From positions 1-64,000 of the forward strand of contig NZ_RXOZ01000031.1 in assembly GCF_003991205.1 (NCBI RefSeq): a DNA stretch of 64,000 nucleotides, in the 5' to 3' direction. The stretch comes from Georgenia sp. SYP-B2076 (GTDB lineage: Bacteria; Actinomycetota; Actinomycetes; Actinomycetales; Actinomycetaceae). This document shows, in pieces, positions 55,634 through 64,000 of this stretch. The first letter of the stretch is position 1, and every line of letters begins with the position of its first letter. The notes under the pieces are model-generated. The model had not been told where the DNA came from. It made no database searches and was given only the letters and a program-made list of their open reading frames with translations. Both the position numbers and the translations under genes were made by a program.

Positions 55634-57106
55634 TCACCAGTTGGTGGCGATGTACTTGGACTCGGTGTACTCCAGGAGCCCCTCGTGCCCGCCCTCGCGG
55701 CCGAGCCCGGACTGCTTGACGCCCCCGAAGGGCGCGGCCGGGTCGGAGACCACGCCGCGGTTGAGGCCGACCATCCCGGACTCGAGGGCCTCGCTGACCC
55801 GCAGCCCCCGGGCCAGGTCGCGCGAGAAGACGTAGGCGACGAGGCCGTACTCGGTGGCGTTGGCCAGGGTGACGGCCTCCTCGTCGGTGTCGAAGACGAC
55901 GACCGGTGCGACGGGGCCGAAGATCTCCTCGGCCAGGATCTGCGACCCGGGCGTGACGCCGGTGAGCACGGTCGGGGCGTAGAAGTAGCCCGGTTGGTCG
56001 AGGGCGTAGCCGCCCGTGGCCACGGCGGCCCCTCGGTCGCGCGCATCGGCCACGAGCTCCGTGACCTTGTCCACCGCCGCCTGGTTGACCAGGGGGCCGA
56101 CGTCGGTGCCCCGGTCGGACCCGGGCCCCACGGACAGCCCCGCCATGGCGGCGGCCAGCCGCTCGGCGAACTCCGCGGCGATCGAGCGGTGCACATACAG
56201 CCGGTTGGCCGCCGTGCAGGCCTCGCCGCCGTTGCGCATCTTGGCGACCATGGCGCCCTCGACGGCCACGTCGAGATCGGCGTCGTCCAGGACGATGAAC
56301 GGGGCGTTGCCCCCGAGCTCCATCGAGCAGGAGATGACCTGGTCGGCCGCCTCGTGCAGCAGGGCGCGCCCCACCTCGGTCGAACCGGTGAAAGACAGCT
56401 TGCGCACACGGGAGTCCCGGAGCACCGCGCGGGCCACCTCGCCGGAGCGGCGCGAGGGCAGGATGTTGACGACCCCGGCGGGCACGCCGGCCTCGGCCAG
56501 GATCGCGCCGACGGCCAGGGCGGTCAGCGGCGTCTCGGAGGCGGGCTTGAGGATCACCGTGCAGCCGGCGGCCAGCGCCGGCCCGATCTTGCGGGTGGCC
56601 ATCGCGGCGGGGAAGTTCCACGGCGTGATGAGCAGCGCGATGCCGATCGGTTGGCGCACCACCATGATCCGGTTCGTGCCGGCCGGCGCGGTGCGGATCT
56701 CGCCGGTGATGCGCACGGCCTCCTCGGCGTACCAGCGGAAGAACTCCGCCGCGTAGCGGACCTCGCCGAGCGCGTCGGGGAAGGACTTCCCGTTCTCGCG
56801 CACGATGAGCTCGGCGAGCAGCTCCTCGCGCTCGCTCATCAGCTCGAAGGCGCGCGTGAGCACCCGGGACCGTTGCCTCGGGGCCGTGGTCGCCCAGCCC
56901 GCGGCGGCGGCGTCGGCGGCGTCGACGCACCGCAGGCCGTCCTCGACGGTGCCGTTCGCCACCGACCCGATCGGTTGTGCGGTCGCCGGGTCGATGACTT
57001 CGAAGCGGCCGCCGTCCCCTGCCGCGGTCCAGTCCCCGCCGATAAGCAGGTCGCTGGGGACCGACAGGCCGTCGACGACGTCGAGGGAGGTGCTCTGTAC
57101 CGTCAT
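55634..57106 (-). CDS. NAD(P)-dependent aldehyde dehydrogenase, succinate-semialdehyde type
   Basis: A 490-residue ALDH with the catalytic pair Glu263 (SMELGGNAP) and Cys297 (NGGEACTAANR), NAD-binding FTGSTEVGRALL and the ending NRGVVSDPAAPFGGVKQSG typical of GabD-like enzymes. It oxidises a semialdehyde to the acid; succinate or glutarate semialdehyde are usual substrates. It lies between the M24 and amidohydrolase genes with gaps of 61 and 10 bases. A relic of a close paralogue survives at 30508-30594. Confidence 0.93.
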   Translation of the reverse strand: MTVQSTSLDVVDGLSVPSDLLIGGDWTAAGDGGRFEVIDPATAQPIGSVANGTVEDGLRCVDAADAAAAGWATTAPRQRSRVLTRAFELMSEREELLAELIVRENGKSFPDALGEVRYAAEFFRWYAEEAVRITGEIRTAPAGTNRIMVVRQPIGIALLITPWNFPAAMATRKIGPALAAGCTVILKPASETPLTALAVGAILAEAGVPAGVVNILPSRRSGEVARAVLRDSRVRKLSFTGSTEVGRALLHEAADQVISCSMELGGNAPFIVLDDADLDVAVEGAMVAKMRNGGEACTAANRLYVHRSIAAEFAERLAAAMAGLSVGPGSDRGTDVGPLVNQAAVDKVTELVADARDRGAAVATGGYALDQPGYFYAPTVLTGVTPGSQILAEEIFGPVAPVVVFDTDEEAVTLANATEYGLVAYVFSRDLARGLRVSEALESGMVGLNRGVVSDPAAPFGGVKQSGLGREGGHEGLLEYTESKYIATNW

Positions 57107-57167
57107 GGTTCTCCTCGCTGACAGGTGCCGCCGGTGGCGCCTGGCGGCACCAATGGCGGCGTGCGGG

Positions 57168-58442
57168 CTAGTACGGGTTGGTGACGAAGAGCTCGTCCGC
57201 GGGGAACAGGGTGATCACCTTCGGCCCGTCCTTGGTGACCACGATCTCCTCCTCGATGCGCGCGGCAGAGAACCCGTCCGAGGCCGGGCAGTACGTCTCC
57301 AGGGCGAAGACCATGCCCTCCTTGATCTCGATGGGGTTCTCCAGCGAGACGAGGCGCGAGATGATCGGCCGCTCGTGGAGCCCGAGCCCGAGGCCGTGCC
57401 CGAACTGCAGCCCGAACGCCGCCATCTCCGAGTCGAAGCCGAACTCCTCGGCCTTGGGCCACACCCGGGCCACCTGGTCGGTGGTCACGCCCGGCCTGAT
57501 CATCGCGATCGACGCGTCGATCCACTCCCGCGCCTTGGTGTACGCGTCCCGCTGTGACTGCGTCGCCCGTCCCACCACGAACGTGCGGTAGTAGCAGGTC
57601 CGGTACCCCATGTAGGACTGGATGATGTCGAAGAACGCCTGGTCACCCGGCCGGATGAGGCGGTCGGAGAAGTTGTGCGGGTGCGGGTTGCACCGTTCGC
57701 CCGAGACCGCGTTGATCGCCTCGACGTCGTCCGACCCCATGTCGTAGAGCTGCTTGTTGGCGATGGCCACCAGCTCGTTCTCCCGGATCCCGGGCTTGAG
57801 CGCCTCGGTGAGGGTCTGGTACACCCCGTCGACCATGGCCGCCGCGGTCGTCAGCAGCGCCACCTCGTCCGCCGACTTGATCTCCCGGGCGTCGAGCATG
57901 ACCTGCTGCCCGTCCCGCACGTCGAGCCCGACGCGTTGCAGCTCGAGGACCATCGGCAGCTCGGAGATGTCCACCCCGAGGGGCATCCCCGCCACCCCCG
58001 CACGGCGTAGCTCGTCCTGGATCTCCGCCACCGCCGACCTGATCAGCCCGGCGTCCGGGTGCACCGCGCCGCGCAGCCCGAGCATCCCCGCCCGCGAGTT
58101 CCCCGGACGCAGCCAGGGCGCGTAGATCTCATGGTGCTTCGCGGCCGAGCCGAAGTCCCACACGATGGGCTCCTGCCCCCGCATCAGCAGCGCGTACCGG
58201 GCCACCTTGTCCCGGGCCCACTCCCCGATCATCGTCGAGGTCATGTACCGGATGTTGTTCACGTCGAAGACCAGCAGCGCACCGAGGTCCGACGCCTCGA
58301 GCGCGGCCCGTGCACGAGCCAGCCGGTAGTCCCGGAGCCGGTCGAAGTTGACCCGCTCCTCGAAGTCCACCGCCATGCGCCCCGGCGACGGCGTCAGGCT
58401 CGTCCCGCGAGCCGTCGTCGTGGTCAGTGTCATCTCCACCAT
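57168..58442 (-). CDS. M24 family protein (pita-bread fold), DddP-like, altered metal site
   Basis: A 424-residue protein with an N-terminal creatinase-like domain and a C-terminal pita-bread domain. In peptidases of this fold five residues bind two metals (Asp, Asp, His, Glu, Glu). Here the first Asp (Asp272 in AFFDII), the His (His349 in FGHGLGL) and two Glu (Glu382, Glu397/398) are present, but the second Asp position holds Cys283. VSGERCNPHPHNFSDR and MGYRTCYYRTF recall the DMSP lyase DddP branch rather than Xaa-Pro peptidases (from memory). The ATG at 58442 has AGGAGG upstream. It could be a lyase or hydrolase of the pathway. Confidence 0.82.
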   Translation of the reverse strand: MVEMTLTTTTARGTSLTPSPGRMAVDFEERVNFDRLRDYRLARARAALEASDLGALLVFDVNNIRYMTSTMIGEWARDKVARYALLMRGQEPIVWDFGSAAKHHEIYAPWLRPGNSRAGMLGLRGAVHPDAGLIRSAVAEIQDELRRAGVAGMPLGVDISELPMVLELQRVGLDVRDGQQVMLDAREIKSADEVALLTTAAAMVDGVYQTLTEALKPGIRENELVAIANKQLYDMGSDDVEAINAVSGERCNPHPHNFSDRLIRPGDQAFFDIIQSYMGYRTCYYRTFVVGRATQSQRDAYTKAREWIDASIAMIRPGVTTDQVARVWPKAEEFGFDSEMAAFGLQFGHGLGLGLHERPIISRLVSLENPIEIKEGMVFALETYCPASDGFSAARIEEEIVVTKDGPKVITLFPADELFVTNPY

Positions 58443-58476
58443 GTCGATTCCTCCTTCGCGTCCGATCGACGCCTCG

Positions 58477-59409
58477 TCACTGCAGGCCCTCGCCGACCTC
58501 GACGTCCTCCGGGACGAGCTCCAGTCCGGACGCGCGCGCCTGCAGCTCCAGCAGCACCGCGAAGTCCTCGGTCGTGTGGCCCTCGCCGACCGCGCCGCTG
58601 ACCAGCTGATGGACCAGGCCCGCCACCGGCATGGGGACCTCCAGGCGCCGCCCCGCGGCCAGGCCCAGGTCGAAGTCCTTGCGCAGGAGCACGGGCGTGA
58701 AGGTTGGCGTCAGGTCGAGGTTCACGAACGCCGGTGTCTTGTACCGGGTGAAGGTCGAGCCCATCACCGAGTCGTTGAGGAAGGCCAGGAAGTCGTTGCG
58801 GGAGATGCCGCCCTTCTCGGCCAGCACGGTGATCTCCGCCATCGACTGCGTCACCACGCCCAGGAAGAGGTTGTGGCAGATCTTCACCAGCCGCGCCCGC
58901 TCCCCCTCCCCCACGTACGTCACGGCGCGGGCGATGGCCTCGAGCTGCTCCACCACCGCGTCGTGAACCTCCCGCGGCCCGGACGTCACCATGGTCAGCT
59001 TGCCCGCGTCGATCACCTTCGCGTTGCCCGAGACCGGCGCCGCCAGAAGCTTCACGCCCTTCGCGCCGACGGCCTCACGGACCCGCTCGCCGTCGATCAC
59101 GTCCGCCGTCGTCGAGTCCACCACGATCGGTGGAACGGTCTCGCCGGTGAGCAGGCCGCCCTCGCCGAACAGCACGTGCTCCAGATCCTTCGCGGTCGAG
59201 ACCATCGTGTAGACGACGTCGCGGTCCGCCAGCTCCGCGGGGCTGTCCACCACCGTCGCACCGAGCGGCTCCAGCACCTCCGCCTTCGCACGCGTGCGGT
59301 TGTACACGGCGACGTCGTAGCCCGCGCTCAGCAGCCGCGCCGCCATGGACGCCCCCATGCGCCCGGCGCCGATCCAACCGATCCGGGGCCGGCCTGTCTG
59401 CTCCGACAT
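58477..59409 (-). CDS. 3-hydroxyisobutyrate dehydrogenase family NAD(P)-binding protein
   Basis: A 310-residue beta-hydroxyacid dehydrogenase. The Rossmann motif GWIGAGRMGASMAARLL is at the N-terminus, AAPVSGNAKVIDAGKLT is the substrate-binding region, and KICHNLFLG carries the catalytic Lys. It oxidises a 3-hydroxyacid to the semialdehyde or runs the reverse, which links well to the mmsA product and the ALDH two genes downstream. The start at MSEQTG has AAGGAG seven bases upstream; an ATG 36 bases earlier is less likely. First gene of a four-gene unit; a LacI-type palindrome sits 14 bases upstream of the start. Confidence 0.93.
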   Translation of the reverse strand: MSEQTGRPRIGWIGAGRMGASMAARLLSAGYDVAVYNRTRAKAEVLEPLGATVVDSPAELADRDVVYTMVSTAKDLEHVLFGEGGLLTGETVPPIVVDSTTADVIDGERVREAVGAKGVKLLAAPVSGNAKVIDAGKLTMVTSGPREVHDAVVEQLEAIARAVTYVGEGERARLVKICHNLFLGVVTQSMAEITVLAEKGGISRNDFLAFLNDSVMGSTFTRYKTPAFVNLDLTPTFTPVLLRKDFDLGLAAGRRLEVPMPVAGLVHQLVSGAVGEGHTTEDFAVLLELQARASGLELVPEDVEVGEGLQ

Positions 59410-59422
59410 GAATTGCTCCTTT

Positions 59423-59434
59423 GCAATCGTTTGC
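59423..59434. promoter_or_regulatory. LacI-type operator candidate before the dehydrogenase operon
   Basis: GCAATCGTTTGC differs at one position from the palindrome at 53151 and keeps the central CG. Its place, right upstream of the ribosome site, suits repression. Confidence 0.55.
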
Positions 59435-59558
59435 CTAAATGACAACGATCGCCATCATGCCAAAGCCTGGCAGCGGATGCAATGCTTTGCGGTGGGATCT
59501 TCCTCAGGCACTCACATCCGTCTCCGGATCTCGGGTATGCGCGCGTGCGGGTTCCAAC

Positions 59559-59578
59559 AGGCCGGCTTTGGCTGGCCT
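59559..59578 (-). terminator. Hairpin at the end of DUF6541 copy 3
   Basis: AGGCCGGC and GCTGGCCT with a TTTG loop and one mismatch, adjoining the stop at 59580. Confidence 0.5.
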
Positions 59579-59579
59579 C

Positions 59580-61574
59580 TCAGCCGCACGCCGTCAGGCG
59601 CCACACGGTGGCCGTCCCGCCGGAGTCGACCCGCTCGAACCCGGCGGACGTGTCAAGGAAGCGCAGGCCGTTCGTGCGCCGGTTCGTCTTGACGCCGTCG
59701 GTGCCGAGCGCGGTGTCGTTGTAGACGTGGGTGACGCCGAGGCGGCGCACCGCCTCGCACACACGCGGGTCGGTGTGCAACGCGTTGAAGGAGTGCTCCA
59801 GGAACTTCGCGTCCGCGCCGCGGACGGAGGCGAGCTGCGGGTAGACCACGTCCACCCCGGCGAGCGCCGGCAGGTACGCCGAGCCGTTGAACGGGTCACC
59901 CAGGACAAGGGCGTCGGGGGGCAGCTCGGCGCCGATCCGGTCCATCAGTTCGAGCTCCGGGCCGGAGAGCATCGTGCCCCAGGCGATCTGGCCGGGCTCG
60001 TACACGGACGCCGTGATGCGTTCCTTGAGGTCCCACCGCATCCCCGACGTGGCCACCGCCACCACCGCGAGGAGCACCACCGGCAGGGCGAGGCCGGCTC
60101 CGGCCCTGGGTGATCGCGATCGGGCGGGGAGCCGCCGCGCCAGCGCGCCCGCGAGCGCCGTCAGCCCGATCGCCCCGAGCACGACGGCGGGGATCACAGC
60201 GAGGGGGGCGATCCGGGCGGCCTGGGTGTACCAGAAGCCCGTGAGCCCGCGCACCGGGTTCTGAGGCGGGCCGGCCGCCAGGAGCACCAGGAGGACGGTG
60301 CTCAGCCAGGCCAGCACGAGCCAGCGCCCGTGTCGCCGACGCAGGCACACGCCGGCCCCGAGGAGCGTGAGGGCGGTGACCACGAGGTTCCCGGCCCCCT
60401 GGGGGCCGTAGTCGAAGACCATCGGCGCGTCGAGGATGATCCTGCCGAGCGCCGGCCAGTAGGTCGACGCGCCGGAACGCTCGTAGTTGAGGGTCGTCTG
60501 CAGCGAGGGCAGGCGGAGCGCGATCGTGACGACCGCCACGATGAGCGCGATCACGCCGATGACGCTGACGGCGACCACCCGGGGGCGCCCGACGACCCAC
60601 CACTGCCGCGCCTGCCGCACCAGGACGACGACCACCACCGGGCCGGCCAGCACCAGCAGCGAGAACACGCCGCTGCCGTGGGACAGCACCACCCCGCCCG
60701 CGGCGACCGCCAGCGCCAGGACCGCCGCAAGCTTGGTCCGCCACAGCCACCTGCTCCGCAGCGCGACGAGCAGGACCCCGAGGGCGCCGGGGAGCACGGC
60801 CACCGAGAGGCCGAAGGGCCACGGGGCCAGCACGGTCAGCACCACCGCCGGGAAGGCGACGAAGGAGGCGGCCAGCACGGGCGCCACGAGGGCGGCGGCC
60901 AGCCCGGGCGCCGCCACCCGCGTGAGCGCGGCGAGCCCGAGCGGCCACACCACGGCGGAGATCACGAGGTTCTGGATGTTCGCGGCCGCGGCGACGTCAC
61001 CGAGGCCGGGCGCGACGGCGGCGACGGCGTGCCAGACGACCGGGTAGTACGGGCTGGTGCCGCCGCCGTACAGCGGGGCCAGCGCGCCGAACGATGAGGC
61101 GTTGCCGGTCTCCCGGACCACGGCGACGCCGTTGAGGTGGAAGAGGGCGTCCCACGCCTGCTCGGGCCGGTCCGGGGCGCCCATGCCGGCCAGCATCGGC
61201 CCGGCCAGCAGTACCGCGGCGACGGCGAGCGAGAGGCCCAGGGCCCACCGGCCGCGCCGGCCCAGGGGCGCGGGCACCGCCAGCCCCGGCCTCAGCGGTG
61301 TGCGCCGGCCGGCACCCACCCCGAGCAGCGCGCCGACGCCGACGGCCGCCAGGATCGCGACCGCGGCACCGGCGAGCAGGCTGGCGAGGGTCCACGGGAC
61401 CCCGACCGACCCGTACAGCACGCCGAGCGCCCCGACCAGCCCCGCGGTCGCGGCCGGCCCGGCGCCCAGGCCGACGATCCCGCGGACCCCCAGGGTGCGC
61501 AGCACCGCCCAGCCGGGCAGCACCCACAGCGCCGCGAGCGCCATGGCACCCGGCGCCGCCGCCCACCAGCTCAC
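59580..61574 (-). CDS. DUF6541 family polytopic membrane protein (copy 3)
   Basis: A 664-residue protein starting at GTG (MSWWAAAP...). Many hydrophobic helices, QAWDALFHLNGVAVVRETGN early on, and the soluble C-terminal domain VDVVYPQLASVRG...LEHSFNALHTDPRVCEA...WRLTACG place it with copy 2 at 18729. The two share far more with each other than with copy 1. It follows the UDP-sugar dehydrogenase gene by 31 bases. Its role is unproven; a GT-C-like glycosyltransferase of wall glycan is a reasonable guess. Confidence 0.85.
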   Translation of the reverse strand: MSWWAAAPGAMALAALWVLPGWAVLRTLGVRGIVGLGAGPAATAGLVGALGVLYGSVGVPWTLASLLAGAAVAILAAVGVGALLGVGAGRRTPLRPGLAVPAPLGRRGRWALGLSLAVAAVLLAGPMLAGMGAPDRPEQAWDALFHLNGVAVVRETGNASSFGALAPLYGGGTSPYYPVVWHAVAAVAPGLGDVAAAANIQNLVISAVVWPLGLAALTRVAAPGLAAALVAPVLAASFVAFPAVVLTVLAPWPFGLSVAVLPGALGVLLVALRSRWLWRTKLAAVLALAVAAGGVVLSHGSGVFSLLVLAGPVVVVVLVRQARQWWVVGRPRVVAVSVIGVIALIVAVVTIALRLPSLQTTLNYERSGASTYWPALGRIILDAPMVFDYGPQGAGNLVVTALTLLGAGVCLRRRHGRWLVLAWLSTVLLVLLAAGPPQNPVRGLTGFWYTQAARIAPLAVIPAVVLGAIGLTALAGALARRLPARSRSPRAGAGLALPVVLLAVVAVATSGMRWDLKERITASVYEPGQIAWGTMLSGPELELMDRIGAELPPDALVLGDPFNGSAYLPALAGVDVVYPQLASVRGADAKFLEHSFNALHTDPRVCEAVRRLGVTHVYNDTALGTDGVKTNRRTNGLRFLDTSAGFERVDSGGTATVWRLTACG

Positions 61575-61605
61575 CGGCCGGGCCCCGCGAGCCGGGAGGT
61601 GTGGC

Positions 61606-62901
61606 TCAGGCCCCGCCGCCGACGGTCAGGCGCGGCGTGCCGTTCCACAGCGCCGGGTCGGTGACGCGGCGGCCGTCGAAGAGCAACCGCACGCCCGGCA
61701 GGTCCGACGGCGACAGCGTGGCGTACTCCGGGTGGTCGGCCTGGACGATCGCGAGGTCCGCGGGCTCGCCCAGGTGGTACGGCTCCCACCCGAAGCCGGC
61801 GAGCTCGTCGTCGGTGTACATCGGGTCCTGCACCGCCACCTCGGCCCCGCGCTCCCGCAGGGCGTCGACGGTCGCGAAGACCCCGGAGAACGCCGTCTCC
61901 TTCACCTTCCCACGGTAGGAGGCGCCGAGGACGACGGCGCGCAGCCCGCTCAGGTCCCCGAGGACCTCCGCCGCCCGCTCGACGACGTACTCGGGCATGG
62001 CCGCATTGGACTGCCGGGCGGTGCGCACGATCGTGGCGTCCGGGTCGGTGGACAGGTACAGGCGCGGATAGACCGGAATGCAGTGCCCGCCCACGGCGAT
62101 GCCGGGGCGGTGGATGTGGGAGTACGGCTGGGAGTTGCAGGCCTCGATGACCTTGTAGACGTCGATGCCGGCCTTGTCCGCGAAGAGCGCGTACTGGTTG
62201 GCCAGGCCGATGTTGACGTCGCGGTAGGTGGTCTCGGCGAGCTTGGCCATCTCCGCGGCCTCGGCCGATCCCATGTCCCACACGCCGTTGGGGCGGGGCA
62301 GGTCGTCGCGCTGGTCGAAATTGAGCACCGACTCGTAGAACTCGATCGCCCGGGCGGTGCCGGCGTCGGACAGCCCGCCGACGAGCTTGGGGTAGCGGCG
62401 CAGGTCCGCGAAGACGCGCCCGGTGAGCACGCGCTCCGGGGAGAAGGCGAGGTGGAAGTCCTCCCCCTCCGTCAGCCCGGAGAGCTCCTCGATGAGCGGC
62501 TTCCACCGGTTGCGGGTGGTGCCCACGGGCAGGGTGGTCTCGTAGGAGATGAGGGTGCCCGGCGTGAGGTGCTCGGCGAGCGAGCGCGTCGCGGCGTCCA
62601 TCCAGGCGAAGTCGGGCTCCCAGGTCTCGTCGTCGACGAACAGCGGGACCACCAGCACGACGGCGTCCGCGCCGGGGATCGCCTCGGCGTACTCCGTCGT
62701 CGCGCGGAGCTTCCCCGCGGGGACGAGCTCGCTGAGCTTCTCCTGCAGGTGGTCCTCGCCGGGGAACGGCTCGACGCCGGCGTTGACCTGGTCGACGACT
62801 GATCGCTGGACGTCGACGCCGATCACCTCGTGCCCGGCGTCGGCGAACTGGACAGCCAGGGGTAGTCCGATCTTCCCCAGGGCGACGACGGCGATACGCA
62901 T
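61606..62901 (-). CDS. UDP-glucose/UDP-N-acetylmannosamine dehydrogenase family protein
   Basis: A 431-residue nucleotide-sugar dehydrogenase. The N-terminal VVALGKIGLPLA binds NAD, YETTLPVGTTRNRW and FSPERVLTGR are conserved, and the catalytic Cys is Cys274 in VGGHCIPVYP. The GHCIPVYP form is closer to the UDP-ManNAc/UDP-GlcNAc (WecC/WbpA-like) group than to UDP-glucose dehydrogenase. It makes a uronic acid donor for a surface glycan. The start at MRIAVV has GAGGAG upstream; the ATG 12 bases earlier is less likely. Confidence 0.92.
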   Translation of the reverse strand: MRIAVVALGKIGLPLAVQFADAGHEVIGVDVQRSVVDQVNAGVEPFPGEDHLQEKLSELVPAGKLRATTEYAEAIPGADAVVLVVPLFVDDETWEPDFAWMDAATRSLAEHLTPGTLISYETTLPVGTTRNRWKPLIEELSGLTEGEDFHLAFSPERVLTGRVFADLRRYPKLVGGLSDAGTARAIEFYESVLNFDQRDDLPRPNGVWDMGSAEAAEMAKLAETTYRDVNIGLANQYALFADKAGIDVYKVIEACNSQPYSHIHRPGIAVGGHCIPVYPRLYLSTDPDATIVRTARQSNAAMPEYVVERAAEVLGDLSGLRAVVLGASYRGKVKETAFSGVFATVDALRERGAEVAVQDPMYTDDELAGFGWEPYHLGEPADLAIVQADHPEYATLSPSDLPGVRLLFDGRRVTDPALWNGTPRLTVGGGA

Positions 62902-63095
62902 GAAGCTCCTCAATAGGTTCGTTGGCGCCGCGGCACCGGCGCGGCACGGCTGTCAGCATAATCATCGGCGCCGGGCCGCCCGGATGACTGGGACCCCAGC
63001 CCCGGCCGCCTGAACTACTGCCGCCTCCGAACGCGAACCAATCGCGAGCCCGGGCGGTACGTTTCCGTCACGACGCTCACAGCGGAGACCGGGGC

Positions 63096-64000
63096 ATGGG
63101 GGCCGACATGCGGAAGACACCCTTGGCAGTGCTCGGCGCGGTGGCCGTCGTCGTCGCCCTGGCCACCGGTGCCGGCGCGGGCACGACCTCCACGCGCCTC
63201 GCCGGGCACGACAGGTACGGCACGGCCGTGGCCATCTCGCGGTATGCCTACGAGCCGCGGTACACCGGGGAGCCCGTCACCGTCACCGTCACGTCCGGCG
63301 CCGACTTCGTGGACGCCCGCGCCGCGGGGACCGCGGCCTCCCACTTCGGCGGCCCGCTCGTCCTCGTCCCCACGGACGGGACGCTCCCGGCGACCGTCGC
63401 CGCCGAGCTGAAGCGGCTCCACCCCGCCATGGTCGTCATCGCCGGCGGCGCCCTGACCGTGAGCGGCCGGATCGAGAGCCAGCTCAAGCACTTCGGCTGG
63501 GGCACCGTGTACCGGCCGGCCGGGCAGGACCGGTATCAGACCGCGGCCTACCTCGCGGGTCTGGCCGGCGGCCTCAACACCACCGTGTTCATCGCCACGG
63601 GCGAGGCGACCCCGGACGCGCTCGGGGGCACGGCGGCCGCCGGGCGGCTGGGCGGCTCGCTCCTGCTCACCGGCCGGGACATAGTGCCCGACGCCACCGC
63701 CCGCGCACTCGCGCGCAACAGGCCGGCGAAGGTCGTCGTCCTGGGCGGGGAGACCAGCGTGAGCCCGGCCGTGTTCGAGCAGATCAAGAGGCTGACTCCG
63801 AGCGCGTCCGTGGAGCGGTGGGCCGGCGGGGACCGGTACGAGACCGCCGCCGTGATCTCGAAGCGCACCTATCCACGGGGCGCCGGCACCGTGTACCTCG
63901 CCTCCGGGAGCTCGTACGCGGACGCGTACGCGGGCGCCCCGGCGGCCGCCGCCAACGGCGCGCCGCTGCTCCTGACCACCCCGAACTGCGTGCCGGCGTC
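63096..64000 (+). CDS. Cell-wall-binding repeat 2 family protein, cut by the window edge
   Basis: An open frame of 301 codons from an ATG at 63096 (GGAGA seven bases upstream) with no stop before the edge. After a signal peptide (KTPLAVLGAVAVVVALATGA, mature part from about residue 30) it has three starts of the CW_binding_2 repeat: RLAGHDRYGTAVAISRY, RPAGQDRYQTAAYLAG and RWAGGDRYETAAVISKR, with VVVLGGETSVSPAV between them. These domains, known from Clostridium and actinobacterial surface proteins, attach proteins to wall polymers. What it anchors lies beyond the window. It is divergent from the UDP-sugar dehydrogenase gene. Confidence 0.9.
   Translation, partial: MGADMRKTPLAVLGAVAVVVALATGAGAGTTSTRLAGHDRYGTAVAISRYAYEPRYTGEPVTVTVTSGADFVDARAAGTAASHFGGPLVLVPTDGTLPATVAAELKRLHPAMVVIAGGALTVSGRIESQLKHFGWGTVYRPAGQDRYQTAAYLAGLAGGLNTTVFIATGEATPDALGGTAAAGRLGGSLLLTGRDIVPDATARALARNRPAKVVVLGGETSVSPAVFEQIKRLTPSASVERWAGGDRYETAAVISKRTYPRGAGTVYLASGSSYADAYAGAPAAAANGAPLLLTTPNCVPA

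Overview
The window is very G+C-rich, has almost exclusively G/C third codon positions and many GTG starts. It carries envelope-glycan genes typical of high-GC Gram-positives: a galactofuranose pathway, DUF6541 polytopic proteins, cell-wall-binding repeat 2 and SpoIID/LytB proteins. An actinobacterium of the order Micrococcales (Georgenia/Cellulomonas-like) fits best, but the genus is a guess. I see no rRNA, tRNA, CRISPR array, integrase or transposase.

Region 1 (1-22.6 kb) is an envelope polysaccharide locus. It has a DUF2304 protein and a polyprenyl-phosphate-type glycosyltransferase, dTDP-rhamnose genes (rfbD, rfbC, rfbB), and two secreted cell-wall proteins (a PGRP/amidase and a SpoIID/LytB protein) that share a five-unit 45-residue C-terminal repeat. 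A tightly overlapping block then follows on the minus strand: glf, ABC exporter permease, ABC exporter ATPase, two glycosyltransferases and an acyltransferase, followed by a DUF6541 protein. A second DUF6541 gene and two more glycosyltransferases lie upstream. Together they would make, decorate and export a rhamnose/galactofuranose-containing wall glycan.

Region 2 (about 22.7-59.5 kb) is catabolic and looks inserted into Region 1. It contains a fused-E1/E2 2-oxoacid dehydrogenase with a GntR regulator, four metal-dependent amidohydrolases, two RidA-like proteins, an alpha/beta hydrolase with an HGGYW motif, a covalent-flavin oxidase, a gamma-glutamyltransferase-like enzyme, three dehydrogenases, an M24 enzyme, an extradiol dioxygenase/FAH hydrolase/DoxX/TauE group, a lone NMT1-type binding protein and a complete branched-chain-type ABC importer. 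Its centre (27.6-30.6 kb) is scarred: a truncated liv-type cluster meets a truncated MFS gene head to head, and a relic of an aldehyde dehydrogenase lies near a LacI gene. Related promoter elements with repeated TTGAA/TTCAA half-sites precede seven transcription units of this region. Two GCAATCGATTGC-like palindromes precede two more. This suggests a co-regulated pathway for an amide- or amine-containing, possibly aromatic, compound; the substrate cannot be read from the sequence.

Region 3 (59.6-64 kb) returns to envelope genes: a third DUF6541 protein, a UDP-sugar dehydrogenase and a cell-wall-binding repeat protein that runs off the right edge.
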